Source of the DNA: Pleurotus ostreatus/Saccharomyces cerevisiae fusant
Taxonomy: Eukaryota > Opisthokonta
Assembly: GCA_024196135.1 (NCBI GenBank)
Contig: JAMQCK010000934.1
Span: forward strand, 1-13,849
Direction of reading: 5' to 3'
DNA length: 13,849 nucleotides
In this document: piece after piece, positions 1-9,100 of the stretch
How the letters are laid out: every line of letters begins with the position of its first letter
Numbering within the stretch: position 1 is the first letter of the stretch
Notes under the pieces: model-generated
The model's input: the letters and a program-made list of their open reading frames with translations, nothing else
Database searches by the model: none
Told to the model about the DNA's origin: nothing
Program-made: the position numbers and the translations under genes

Positions 1-491
1 ACGCTTTGGTGAGCGTGAGAGATCCCAGGGTCCGCTTTTGTAGTCGCAGGAGTTTGTGCCACTGGAGAGGCCCATGTAACATGTGGAGAGTGCGTTGGAG
101 TTGCGGCGTAAGACGACTGCTGCTGCGACTGCGGCAGCGGCGCATGAGTGGCGGGGATGTAAGCCCATTGCCACTGCCCGAGTGGCAAAGCAGACGGATT
201 GGGGTCGTGGGCATGAGGTGTGGGCGCTTGCGGAGCAGCAATTGTGTGCGTACGGGTAGTTGCCGTGTCCTGCACGGCCGACTGCAGCGGGTGGGGAAGG
301 CGTCGAGCTTGAGCTCGAGGTGGCGAAGTCGCTGGCGGAAGGGGCACAGGTCGCACGCGAGGTGCACGAGTAAGATCCTGATAGTGTGGATAGGCTATAT
401 ACGTAGGCTGTCGTGTGGTATTGTTGCCCCGAGCGCGATCGAGATTATCCTTGTGACTTCCGAAGAGGGCCCGGCGTAGTAGGGCAGTCAT
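1..491 (-). CDS. Pro/Ala/Gln/His-rich hypothetical protein, 5' part, runs off the left edge
   Basis: Reading the minus strand from the ATG at 491 gives an uninterrupted frame of 163 codons to the window edge, so the gene continues outside. The protein begins MTALLRRALFGSHKDNLDR and then becomes low-complexity, rich in Pro, Ala, Gln, His and Thr (for example LPQSQQQSSYAATPTHSP near residues 125-142), with an aromatic patch GQWQWAYIPA near residue 112. No transmembrane segment or signal peptide is seen in this part; the start is basic. The third codon position is mostly C or G, as in the neighbouring genes. I do not recognise the family; the proline-rich part looks like a disordered N-terminus whose folded domain would lie beyond the window. 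An overlapping plus-strand frame (6-479) is Arg/Cys/Ser-rich and looks like its shadow. Function unknown. Confidence 0.6.
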   Translation of the reverse strand, partial: MTALLRRALFGSHKDNLDRARGNNTTRQPTYIAYPHYQDLTRAPRVRPVPLPPATSPPRAQARRLPHPLQSAVQDTATTRTHTIAAPQAPTPHAHDPNPSALPLGQWQWAYIPATHAPLPQSQQQSSYAATPTHSPHVTWASPVAQTPATTKADPGISHAHQS

Positions 492-980
492 GGATCCGCG
501 TCAGACAGATGTTGAGGTGTTGTTCTAATGCTCAATCAGCCTGATTCGGCGTAAGCTTTAGAGGCACTCACTCGATGGTCAGGACGAGCGACGCGTACGA
601 GGGTATCGCTGTTCCAGTCTGGACGCAAAGAAAGAAGAGGGGCTGTACAGGTCGTTGAAGAGGTCCGTCAAAGCTCGTGAGACGTTGCTAAACGCAGGCA
701 ATAGGGATCCTACGCGAGCATACATCCGTACTTATATGCAGAGCCTTCGTATAAATCGACGCCATAAAGACGATTCGTCCTATTGTCGCCGCAAGCAAGC
801 CGAAAGAACAACAAGACGAAATAGCCCAAGCGGTCCGCTAGGGAACACTTTGTAGTGGTATAATTGTCTTTGGTCACAGGATTTCTACTTTATTGTAGTT
901 CTGTGAGAATGTGGGCGCCGCTAGGTGGGAGTCGAGAACAAAACGAACCCGTGGGAATATCGCACCCGAAGGGGCAGGAG
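492..980. other. intergenic region between the minus-strand gene and the F-box copy 1 flank
   Basis: No convincing gene is seen. The only plus-strand frame of any length (655-855, 66 codons) is Arg/Ser-rich with no recognisable motif. The interval should hold the promoter of the minus-strand gene at 1-491. A TATAAG on the minus strand near 732-737 and a TATAAAT on the plus strand near 750 are TATA-like, but both are too far from the nearest start codon to be assigned. Confidence 0.4.
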
Positions 981-994
981 TTCCGTTTTCGGAA
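981..994. promoter_or_regulatory. palindromic CCG-N4-CGG element upstream of F-box copy 1
   Basis: TTCCGTTTTCGGAA is a perfect inverted repeat of TTCCG around TTTT. The identical 14-mer lies at 3210-3223 upstream of the paralogous gene, while the DNA further upstream is not alike. The homologous flank goes on downstream of it (TGTCCC, ATGTTCACAAAGG and CTCGGTA blocks to about 1100). Paired CGG triplets are the usual target of fungal Zn2Cys6 transcription factors, so a binding site is a reasonable inference but is not shown. Confidence 0.4.
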
Positions 995-1139
995 CAAGGA
1001 CCGATAGTTATCAGTTAGTCATCCCTTCTTGTCCCAAACCCCATATGTTCACAAAGGGCTTCCTATATCCGACTGTGATGGCGACCGCTCGGTACATAGA
1101 GTCCCCTTCTGACTTGGAAATGACTCTGGCTCGCCAAGC

Positions 1140-1244
1140 ATGTCTTATCCTCACCGCCATGACACTCTCGGCGCGTCGAACGCGCCTCGCCAGCCTACGC
1201 AGACACAAAACACTGCTAGGCAAGCGGACAGGGGCCAAGGATAT
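1140..1244 (+). other. candidate first exon of F-box copy 1 (degraded gene model)
   Basis: The frame from the ATG at 1140 encodes MSYPHRHDTLGASNAPRQPT, clearly related to the first exon of copy 2 (MSHPHHYTLGASSAPRRPT at 3370). The intron would be 1245-1293 (49 bases), with a good branch site GCTAAC and acceptor GACAG. Its donor reads GCACGT where copy 2 has GTGCGT, so the intron is either a rare GC-AG intron or has lost its donor. Joined to base 1294 it gives the ancestral frame ISAAMPSLRTNMPRALHPG, matching copy 2 (PRALHPGYAP). That frame does not lead into the F-box; it stops at 1794 because of a frameshift near 1490-1505. Confidence 0.5.
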
Positions 1245-1297
1245 GCACGTATACCTATTTTTGATCCTGCATCTTTGCTAACTACTACGACAGATAA

Positions 1298-2899
1298 GTG
1301 CAGCGATGCCGTCGTTGCGGACCAACATGCCACGCGCTCTCCACCCTGGATGTGCTCCCCTACAGCACGCAAGTGCGCATCCTCCCTTCTCGCCACCGCA
1401 ACCTGATGTGGTCACTCCATCGCGCCATCCGCTCCCCCGACTACTTCCTCCCGTTGCTTCCCGGCCTCCAGTCCCGCCTGTTCCTCAGCTCAATTTGGGA
1501 CCCATGGGAAATGCCGTCGCTCGCGTCGGTCCCTCCTCAAACCCCCGGATGCGGCCCTTACACACCGCCTATAAATCGACTGCCTCCGGAGTTGTTGTCG
1601 CAAATCTTCGTAAAAGCGCTGCCATCCCAGCTCTTCGAGGCAACGTGCAGTCGCCGCAGTGTGTCGCTGGTCCTCAGCCATGTGTGCGCGTACTGGAGGG
1701 AGATCGCACTCGACACCACTGCCCTCTGGCAATGGATCTCTTTTACGGAGTGTTCGTCCCGACGCGCGCACCATACTCGGAAGCTAGCGCGTAGGTTCGC
1801 GCAGAGGGCGAAAGGGGCGGAGCTTAGCATCTACTTCAAGGATGTTGAAGCCACGAGCGTGCAAGCCGACCATTTCAAGTACTTGGCTATGCGATACCCG
1901 GTTGAGCCTATTCCTGCTCACGAGCGCTGCCCCTGCGCCTTGGACTTCATTACGGCCCTTATCTCGCGAGTTCGCGAACTCGACCTGTTTATTGGTCACG
2001 CGTCGACTCAGCGCCTGTCTCTGCTGCGGCCATCCGCTGCGAAGGCGTTGCACAACATTCACGTCGACTTCGTACAGGGTGGAAGCCAGGTGCAGTCCCT
2101 CTGTACTTTACTGTCCACGTCGCCGAACCTTCGATCGTTCGTGTGGACCAACCACTTTGGTATCTGCACCGTACCACCTCCTGCACGCATCGCCTGGGCT
2201 CAGCTTGTTCGTGCAGAGTTTGAGAAGTCTCCCATGACTTTCGACGCATTCTTTGATATGCTGGCAGTCGGACAATCCCTCGAGACTGTCTGTGTTCGCC
2301 TCACAAGTGAGGGATCCTCCTCCTCGAACTTTGGTGGTACACTCGTCCAGCACGCTGTGACGGAACTGCTATTGTACGGCGACGGTGCCCTAGACGAGGT
2401 GTTCAACACAGTCAGACTTCCGTCCCTACAGGAACTTACTTTGGACTCTAAATCGAAGAACTCCACAGATTGGCCCTGCTTCGAGGTCCAGTCCTTGCGC
2501 CGCTTCATCCTGGGGACCTCGGCTTTGCGGAAGCTCGATGTATTGCCTGGCGGTACTATCAATGAGGACGCACTCATCGCCATCCTCAGCCTTCCCTCAG
2601 CCTCTACGATCACAGACCTTTACGTGGATCTGTCGCTCGTCAGCGATAAACTGGTATCGGCGATGCATCGAAGTGCAGGTGGCCCGCTTCTTCCCTTACT
2701 CTCCCGCCTGTCGTTGGGCCACTGTGCGACAACGGACGGCGTGATCTCTCGCATGCTCTGGTCGCGCCATCAGAGCTTCTATCCGTTGGCATATGCCCAA
2801 ATTCGCTTCATGCGTACGGAACAAGACCGGCATCCGGTCGACGAGCACGAATTTCGTCGGTTGAGCGCGATGGGATTACTTGCGGAAAGATTTTTTTGA
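1298..2899 (+). CDS. F-box-like domain protein, copy 1 (533 codons, N-terminal frame probably shifted)
   Basis: From residue 72 (MPSLASVPP) to the end this frame is collinear with copy 2; by eye about three quarters of the first 115 aligned residues are identical. The F-box-like motif is INRLPPELLSQIF (residues about 90-103), LSHVCAYWREIALDT and ALWQWISF (to about 150). A leucine-patterned C-terminal half resembles the degenerate leucine-rich regions of basidiomycete F-box proteins. Such proteins usually bind Skp1 through the F-box and recruit substrates to an SCF ubiquitin ligase; that role is inferred. Residues 1-70 (MQRCRRCGPTCHAL...) are not homologous to copy 2, whose matching N-terminus is found in another frame at 1294-1500. 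Translation could start at the ATG at 1511 and give a 463-residue protein. It could be a working shortened gene or a young pseudogene. Confidence 0.7.
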   Translation: MQRCRRCGPTCHALSTLDVLPYSTQVRILPSRHRNLMWSLHRAIRSPDYFLPLLPGLQSRLFLSSIWDPWEMPSLASVPPQTPGCGPYTPPINRLPPELLSQIFVKALPSQLFEATCSRRSVSLVLSHVCAYWREIALDTTALWQWISFTECSSRRAHHTRKLARRFAQRAKGAELSIYFKDVEATSVQADHFKYLAMRYPVEPIPAHERCPCALDFITALISRVRELDLFIGHASTQRLSLLRPSAAKALHNIHVDFVQGGSQVQSLCTLLSTSPNLRSFVWTNHFGICTVPPPARIAWAQLVRAEFEKSPMTFDAFFDMLAVGQSLETVCVRLTSEGSSSSNFGGTLVQHAVTELLLYGDGALDEVFNTVRLPSLQELTLDSKSKNSTDWPCFEVQSLRRFILGTSALRKLDVLPGGTINEDALIAILSLPSASTITDLYVDLSLVSDKLVSAMHRSAGGPLLPLLSRLSLGHCATTDGVISRMLWSRHQSFYPLAYAQIRFMRTEQDRHPVDEHEFRRLSAMGLLAERFF

Positions 2900-3182
2900 C
2901 AAAGTTCTCGATTGCGACTACTTTCAGAATGATGAAATACTCAACACGTCGTCGCGATGTCTGTGGAACACGGGCCGTACTACGTCTAGAATAATGAATA
3001 CCCTGTCATCGACTCCGGGCGCCGCCCACAGACATGGTTAGTAACTACTGCAGTCCTGAGTTCGAGTTCCAGACAAGCCTGTTCGATATAATATCTGTTC
3101 TCGTATCTCTGAATTCACCCTTGCCCTGCTCTGATCTCGTCGCCGTTTGTTAAGAGTACGCGGCGCGTTGACGACCGCGTCA
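2900..3182. other. spacer between the two F-box copies
   Basis: No gene is seen. The stretch should contain the 3' end of copy 1. It shows no clear similarity to the DNA upstream of base 980, so the homologous duplicated unit appears to start near the palindrome at 3210. Confidence 0.4.
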
Positions 3183-3223
3183 TGTCACGGGACCGTGACA
3201 GGTCATTTGTTCCGTTTTCGGAA
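3183..3223. promoter_or_regulatory. two neighbouring inverted repeats upstream of F-box copy 2
   Basis: TGTCACGG-GA-CCGTGACA (3183-3200) is a perfect inverted repeat with 8-base arms and contains CGG-N2-CCG. Ten bases further on comes TTCCGTTTTCGGAA (3210-3223), containing CCG-N4-CGG and identical to the copy at 981-994 upstream of the paralogue. The first repeat is absent from copy 1. Both have the form of symmetric sites for dimeric Zn2Cys6 factors. The start codon of copy 2 is about 150 bases downstream. Confidence 0.4.
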
Positions 3224-3369
3224 TAAGGAACAATGGGCTTGTCCCGAACCCCGTATGTTCACAAAGGCAATCCCATATCCGGCTGCAATGGCGGCTGCTC
3301 GGTATATGAATACTGCTACCAGGCAGCCGATCTAAAAATCCTAGTCGCTTGTCCTTGACGCGGGCTCGT

Positions 3370-5156
3370 ATGTCGCATCCCCATCACTACACGCTCGGCG
3401 CGTCGAGTGCGCCTCGCCGGCCTACGCAGACACAGGGTCTCACCGGAGTGTATGGCCACCAGCAGTATGTGCGTATTCTCTGAGCATTATATCTTTATCC
3501 TGCTAAAAACTTCGACAGATGAACGCGTCAAGGTCGAGCTCTGATACCCCTCTCCCACCCCCACGCGCGCTTCACCCTGGCTATGCCCCTTCTCAACACC
3601 TCAATCTGTATCAACCAGCTCAGCACTGTGAACCGAAGCAATCCGGTGGTACAATCCAATCACGCTTCACACATCCGTATCCGTCTGTTGCTTCCCAGCT
3701 CCCACTCGCTCCGGCAACTGAATTCCCTCGGGCACCCTTGGCATTCAGAATCTGGGAGATGCCGTCGCTCGCTTCGATCCCTCCTCGAGCTCCTGGATAC
3801 GGCCCTTTCACGCCACCTATCAATCGACTTCCTCCCGAGCTGCTGTCGCAAATATTCGTCGAGGCACTTCCGTCCCAGCTCTTCCTGGCAAAATGTGCGC
3901 GTCGCTGCGTACCCTTGATTCTCAGCCACGTATGCGGATACTGGAGGGAGGTCTCGATTGACACAGCCGCCCTTTGGCAGTGGATATCCCTGACGGAATG
4001 CCGCACCAAACACGTGCATCGGACGAGAAAGCTGGCGCGCAGGTTCGTGCGGCGGGCGAAGGGCACCGGACTTAGCGTGTACTTCCGGGATGTTGAAGCA
4101 ACCAGCCTCGACAACGATCACTTCCGCGTCGTGGCCTTGGGATTAGGTGTCAGTACCACACCTGCGCCCGACCGCTGCCATTGCGCGCTCGACCTTATTA
4201 TGGCTCATATCTCTGAAATACGTGTCCTCGAATTGTTCATCGGACACGCGTCGGCCCAACGCCTGTCTACGATCCCTCCCTACGCAGCGACGTCCCTTCG
4301 CAACCTCCGCGTTAACTTCGTTCAAGGAGGCGATCTGGTCCAGTCGCTCTGTGGCCTGACGTCTACATCACCGCAGCTGCGGTTCTTGTCGTGGACCAGT
4401 CGGTTCGGGGTGTGCGCGGTGCCTCCGCCAGCCCGCGTCACTTATTCACAGCTAGTCCGCGTTTATCTCGAAGAGTCGCCGATGTCCTCGGACGCTTTCC
4501 TGGACATGCTCTCCGTCGGCCAATCCCTCCAAGATGTTTGGGCTTGTCTGACACGCGGTCACCGAGCCGCCTCTACCACGCAAGCGCGTGGCCACGTTGT
4601 TCAGCGAAGTGTAGAGAAACTGTTCTTGACGGGCGATGAGGCGCTGGACGGGGTCTTCACTGCTCTTCGCCTTCCAGGACTGCAGGACCTGTCGCTTAAA
4701 TCGAGGTCTGATGACTCTCTTGAATGGCCTTGCGTCCATCCACAATCCATTCAGAGCTTCGTCGCGGGTACGTCAGGCCTTAGAGACTTTACTCTCAAAG
4801 TCAACGGCGCCCTAGACGAGGTCGCAGTCATCAACCTCCTCGCTCTGCCGCAGCTGTCAACCCTTAGGTCTATTCATCTGACTTCACCTGTTTTTACGGA
4901 CAAGTTCTTCCTGGCGATGCATCCCAACCATAGCTCTATCCCGCTTCTTCCGCATCTATTCGTGATGTCAGTCGGCAAGTGCGTTACTACCGACGGTATC
5001 ATTGCTCATATGCTGAGGTCTCGCCTGGAAGGGCGTTACCCTCTGGAAGAAGTGAGCATTAGATTCAAACGACAAGAAGAGAATTTACATTCGTCAGACG
5101 CTGCTACATTCCATTGGCTGGGAAAGGTTGGAATCAATGCACAGGATATATACTGA
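3370..5156 (+). CDS. F-box-like domain protein, copy 2 (intact; exons 3370-3468 and 3519-5156)
   Basis: Exon 1 encodes 33 residues beginning MSHPHHYTLGASSAP. A 50-base intron (3469-3518; donor GTGCGT, acceptor GACAG) then joins in phase 0 to the long frame at 3519, giving about 578 residues. Exon 1 and the splice region are conserved in copy 1, which supports them; a 545-residue protein starting at 3519 is the alternative. The N-terminal 120 residues are Pro/Ser-rich. The F-box-like domain follows: INRLPPELLSQIF (about residues 134-147), LILSHVCGYWREVSIDT, ALWQWISL. The rest is leucine-patterned with cysteines (CHCALDLI) and ends NAQDIY. The probable role is a substrate adaptor of an SCF ubiquitin ligase, known for the family and inferred here. 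It lies about 470 bases downstream of its paralogue on the same strand, a tandem duplication. No frame damage was seen. Confidence 0.8.
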
Positions 5157-5340
5157 GCTACATTAGCACTTTACCGCCAGCTGAAAAGAACACGTTTGAG
5201 CGTGACCAACGATAGTTCCTTCCCCGCCGCTAGTATCTGCATCGTGAAAGACATGATTGGGGAGCTTGCTCCCCTCAATTTAGGTCGACGCTCAGAATCC
5301 ACTCACGTGACGATGGACGACGTTCCCACGAGCGGGGCTT

Positions 5341-5355
5341 GGGGTTAGGGTTAGG
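5341..5355 (+). repeat. short interstitial telomere-like repeat
   Basis: GGGGTTAGGGTTAGG contains two GGGTTA units plus a partial third. TTAGGG is the telomere repeat of most filamentous fungi. With about two and a half units it may be chance, but it directly abuts two perfect hairpins. Confidence 0.5.
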
Positions 5356-5390
5356 CCCGTCGGGCCGATACGCGCGTCGTCGACGCGCGT
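5354..5390. repeat. pair of perfect GC-rich hairpins
   Basis: GGCCCG-T-CGGGCC (5354-5366) has 6-base arms around a single T. ACGCGCGTCG-T-CGACGCGCGT (5370-5390) has 10-base arms, also around a single T. They are three bases apart and follow the telomere-like repeat. Helitron termini carry a short GC-rich hairpin near the 3' end, but no CTRR tail is seen just after these, so an origin from an older Helitron end is only a possibility. Confidence 0.5.
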
Positions 5391-6005
5391 CGCGTCGGTG
5401 GCTGTGCACTTTCGTCGTGCCGTCTCTTCGATCCTGCCGCCACGTCGCTTTGGCTCGGCATTGCTACTTAGCTACCCTGCATCTGAGTATTGAGGTTGGG
5501 ATCCCCCTTTTGCATTGAGTTCTTTCCTGTTTGCCTGCTCTTTCCATTTGTCAAGTAGTGCTGTTTGAGGGATTAGTCATCAGTGACAAGTCCTTCCTGC
5601 TCTAGCAGAGAAAGGTTGTGAGTTTGAGTGTATATTGGCGCTACCCTGACTACGTCGGGGCCTCTGATATCACCAATCCTCCTCCTCCTCGGCAGCTTTC
5701 TCGAATTGGGACTGGACCTCCCAATTTATTGGGCGTCTAGGCATTCGTTGCAAAGTAGAGTCGTGACAAGTCTCGCTCGCCCCTTAAGATTGGGGTATAC
5801 AGAGACCTCTGTCGGAAACGAGACGTACCTGGGGGATTAGGTGGCGAAACCGTACGGTTGCTCTTCGGAGTTGTTGCCCCTCCTTCTCTTCGGAGATTGT
5901 AGCCTTTGCTGGCGTCTTAGACACAAAAGACTTTGGAAACACAGTCACGCACAGAGTTCTTAGTCACTTGGGCTGTGTATCGCCCAGTACAAGCGCCATC
6001 TCGCG

Positions 6006-6050
6006 TTGCTCCGTGCTCTACGTGCTCCGTGCTCTGTGCTCTGTGCTCCG
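6006..6050 (+). repeat. tandem GTGCTCY heptamer repeat
   Basis: Six imperfect units of GTGCTCC/GTGCTCT, one with two extra bases (AC), lie in tandem about 65 bases upstream of the Helitron reading frame. It is a minisatellite; no function is evident. Confidence 0.6.
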
Positions 6051-6115
6051 TCTTTCGCTGCGTTTTTTTACAGCATCTACCTCTTGAATATAGGCATTTA
6101 CAGTAAGTATTCTTC

Positions 6116-9100
6116 ATGCCTATCAAATCAGCTACAGTGCTAAGAACTGCCCAGATGCCAACTCCAGATAACCGGACATACTTCGCTCGGCGCAATCATC
6201 GTGGCCAACCACGTTCACCCTCCTCGCAGGATCTTGAACGCCTTGATACACAACGTGTTATCCAAGGTGATGCCGAGCTATTTCCCCAAACCATAGGAGG
6301 TGGCGGTATGTCTGCATCTACACCAATAAACATACAGTGTCTTAACTTATTCATAGATCCATCTACTCCTTCGCAAAATCCCCGACGCAGTGGCAGGTCA
6401 TCCCCCGTGCGAAGACGGTCAGGTCCAGCTACACCTCCTTCAGAAGAGATACGTCATGCTTTCCGGAGACCTGATGAAGGCGAAGATCGTGCTGCCTACC
6501 GTGCTCATACTGCCTATATCCTCACCCGAGAGGCAGATGAGCTACAACATCAGATTGCTCTTCGTGAGGAGGAAGAGGAGTCGTCACCTATCCCCTTACC
6601 ACAGCCTGGCGTGCATGAAGGGTCGCCAATGCAACTTTCATCTCCCGATGCCCTGTATTCTCCTACACCATCTGTTCTGTCCGATGAAAGCATGTTCATT
6701 CCACAACGTCTATTCGGAGCAGCTATCGATGCGAATAGGGACAGACAGGTCAGCCCTGGCAGCGACGGTGATGTCTTTGGCCAGCGGTTATCTCCACCAA
6801 GCCGGGCTGTATCACTTGACCCTCTACTGCAAACACCACCTCTGCCATCACCTACTCCTCCTGCACGCAATCAAAGTCTTACGCCACCTCTACAATTTCC
6901 ATCATCTCCAGATGTAGTACAGCCACTACCTTTGCTGCCTCCAAACGAACGTCCTTCACGATATGCAGATCCAAACCATCCTGATCGTATGTGGTGTACT
7001 TCACGTGTGCTGTCTCATTGGGTCAATCGTAACTCCTACGGCAATGGACACCGATGTACAGGATGCCTTACTGTCCAGCGGGAGGGCGGTCAAGTCCACC
7101 CATGTGACGTTGACCTCAAATGGTGTACTATGTCTCGCCATTGGGTTGATGCGGCACTGTTTCAAGATCAGGCTCGGGTGTACCTCACATGCATGAATTG
7201 CAGAGGTCGTCGTGCAGAAAGACGCCAGAACCATGCTGCTCAGAATGCTCAGGTTCAGGCTGAAATCCAATTAGATCAGCAGATCCCACCACCCGCCCCT
7301 TCCCTGCATGACCAACCTCACAACCTGAATCCACTCGATAGTCCTGCTATATCCACTCGAGACAAGGAACTGCTTGCTAAAGCCCGAGATGCAATCCACA
7401 ATATTCGTATGGATACATGTCCCCAGTGCCATGAGTGCTGGTTTGACATGAACATGCAGACGGGGCAGAACGGGGAGCGTCACTGCAAACGGTGCCATAA
7501 AGATGATACATACAAGGCATCAAACAAAATGTATCCTGGCCCCGATCCGCAGGGCCTCCCTTCTCTCACCCAGATGGAAGAGATGCTGCTATCGCCGGTA
7601 CATGCTCTAGTCCAGGTCTGGCAGGTTCGCGGTGGTCAGCAAAAGTACAAGGGGCATATCTGCAACTTTCCACGGGAAAACGCAGTGCTGCACCAGAAGA
7701 TTCCTCTGCTACCAGAAGACTTGGATATCATTGTAGTGCGCAGACGGGGAGATGAACGTGACGCGCTACATGCTGCTCATCAGGACTTCCATGTCCGGCG
7801 GCATGTACTAGCTCAGTGGCTGGACTATCTAGAGATCCACCATCCAACCTTCCATAATCATGTCCGGATCCAGATCGACCGCACCCAACTTGACCAACTG
7901 CCTGAGGATGGGTCTGTTCTGGACCGCCTTCGGAACATTGAGCATGAGGAGATGGCAGTGCCGGATCAGGATGCTGGTCCTCCTGAGGATGCTACACCTG
8001 CGGAAAGAGGAGAGAATGATCCGGAGCCTGACTACACACGTGGCTTTGTTCCTCATCTGCAGCAGCATGAAACAGAAATGGATCAGCTACGTGCAGCATT
8101 GTTGAATGATGATCAGCCTATCATTCTCACTGCACCTGAAGTCCGTGGGACACCTCTCAACGAAGAGACCGAAAAGATTGCAATTGATGCCTTTCCCACG
8201 TTGTTTCCCACTGGGCAAGCAGACTACCGGGAGGTACGGAACAAAGCAGTCTCTATAGAAGAGTGGGCTGCACATCTCCTACGCCTTGAAGGCGGCCGCT
8301 TTGCCAGACATCCTCGATTCCGGTATTGGGCTCTAAATACTGCCATGCGGGCACGGTCAAAGACTGCCACTAAGTGGTATCTGCAGAACCATCCGCATGA
8401 CAAAGCCTATACTGTTGAGGAGATCCGTGATCTTTTGCGTGAAAACAAGGCAGATAGCCTGGCTTCACGAATTTCCAACTCGGGCGATAAGCTTAAGGGC
8501 TCTCGACCATTCTGGAATGCTGCACGTCGAGACCTTACTGCACAGATACGGTCACCTGAAGTTGGCTCTCCTCATGTCTTCTTCACCGCTTCCTCTGCCG
8601 ATGTCCAATGGAAGGATCTACACAAGCATATGCCGAGCTATACCGATGATGAGGAACGCCCAAACTCTTATCGGATCCGCATGAAAGATCTTAACGAGAA
8701 TCCTGCAATTGCGGCGTACTACTTTCAAAAGCGCTGGAAAGTCTACTTCGAGGAGTTTGTGCAGAAGAAGTTTCAGGTCAAAGACTGGTGGTGGAGGTTC
8801 GAATGGCAGCACCGTGGCAGTAGTCATATCCATGGCTTTCTCTGGGTTGACCTACCCAACACACCATCTATCGATACGATGAACTTGGATGACCCTGCAC
8901 ATATACAGCAGTTCATCGACTTCTGGGATCAGCATGTCTCCACCATTAACCCTGGGAAAAGCTGTCCGCCTGCTGCTATCCATCCATCTGCTCGCCCTTT
9001 CAATACTCTGCATGATACCAAGCAAGAGCTTGCAGAGCTTCTTAACCGCCTTCAGCGCCACACCGAGTGTAGGGCTGGCTACTGTCTTCGTCGGAACAAG

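Larger units (their letters stand above)
5157..6115. other. gene-free region between F-box copy 2 and the Helitron ORF
   Basis: No convincing coding region is seen; the frame at 5628-5840 is short and has no motif. The region holds a telomere-like repeat, two hairpins (5354-5390), a 12-base palindrome AACCGTACGGTT (5848-5859), a direct repeat CTCTTCGGAG (5861-5870 and 5886-5895) and a heptamer repeat (6006-6050). The 5' end of the Helitron must lie here or further left, but its expected TC start cannot be fixed by eye. Confidence 0.5.

Noticed and set aside
6..479. Plus-strand 157-codon frame
   Set aside because: It is Arg/Cys/Ser-rich with no motif and lies opposite the better minus-strand frame from 491.
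925..1281. Plus-strand frame upstream of F-box copy 1 that shares MFTK and ARY peptides with a frame at 3147-3335
   Set aside because: The DNA is homologous because the flank was duplicated, but differences fall at all codon positions, so it does not behave as coding sequence.
1408..1488. A second intron in F-box copy 1 (GTGGTC to TCCTCAG) to explain the frame change
   Set aside because: Its length of 81 bases is a multiple of three and would not repair the frame, and copy 2 codes through the matching stretch.
5628..5840. 70-codon plus-strand frame
   Set aside because: Short, no motif, no coding bias; treated as chance.
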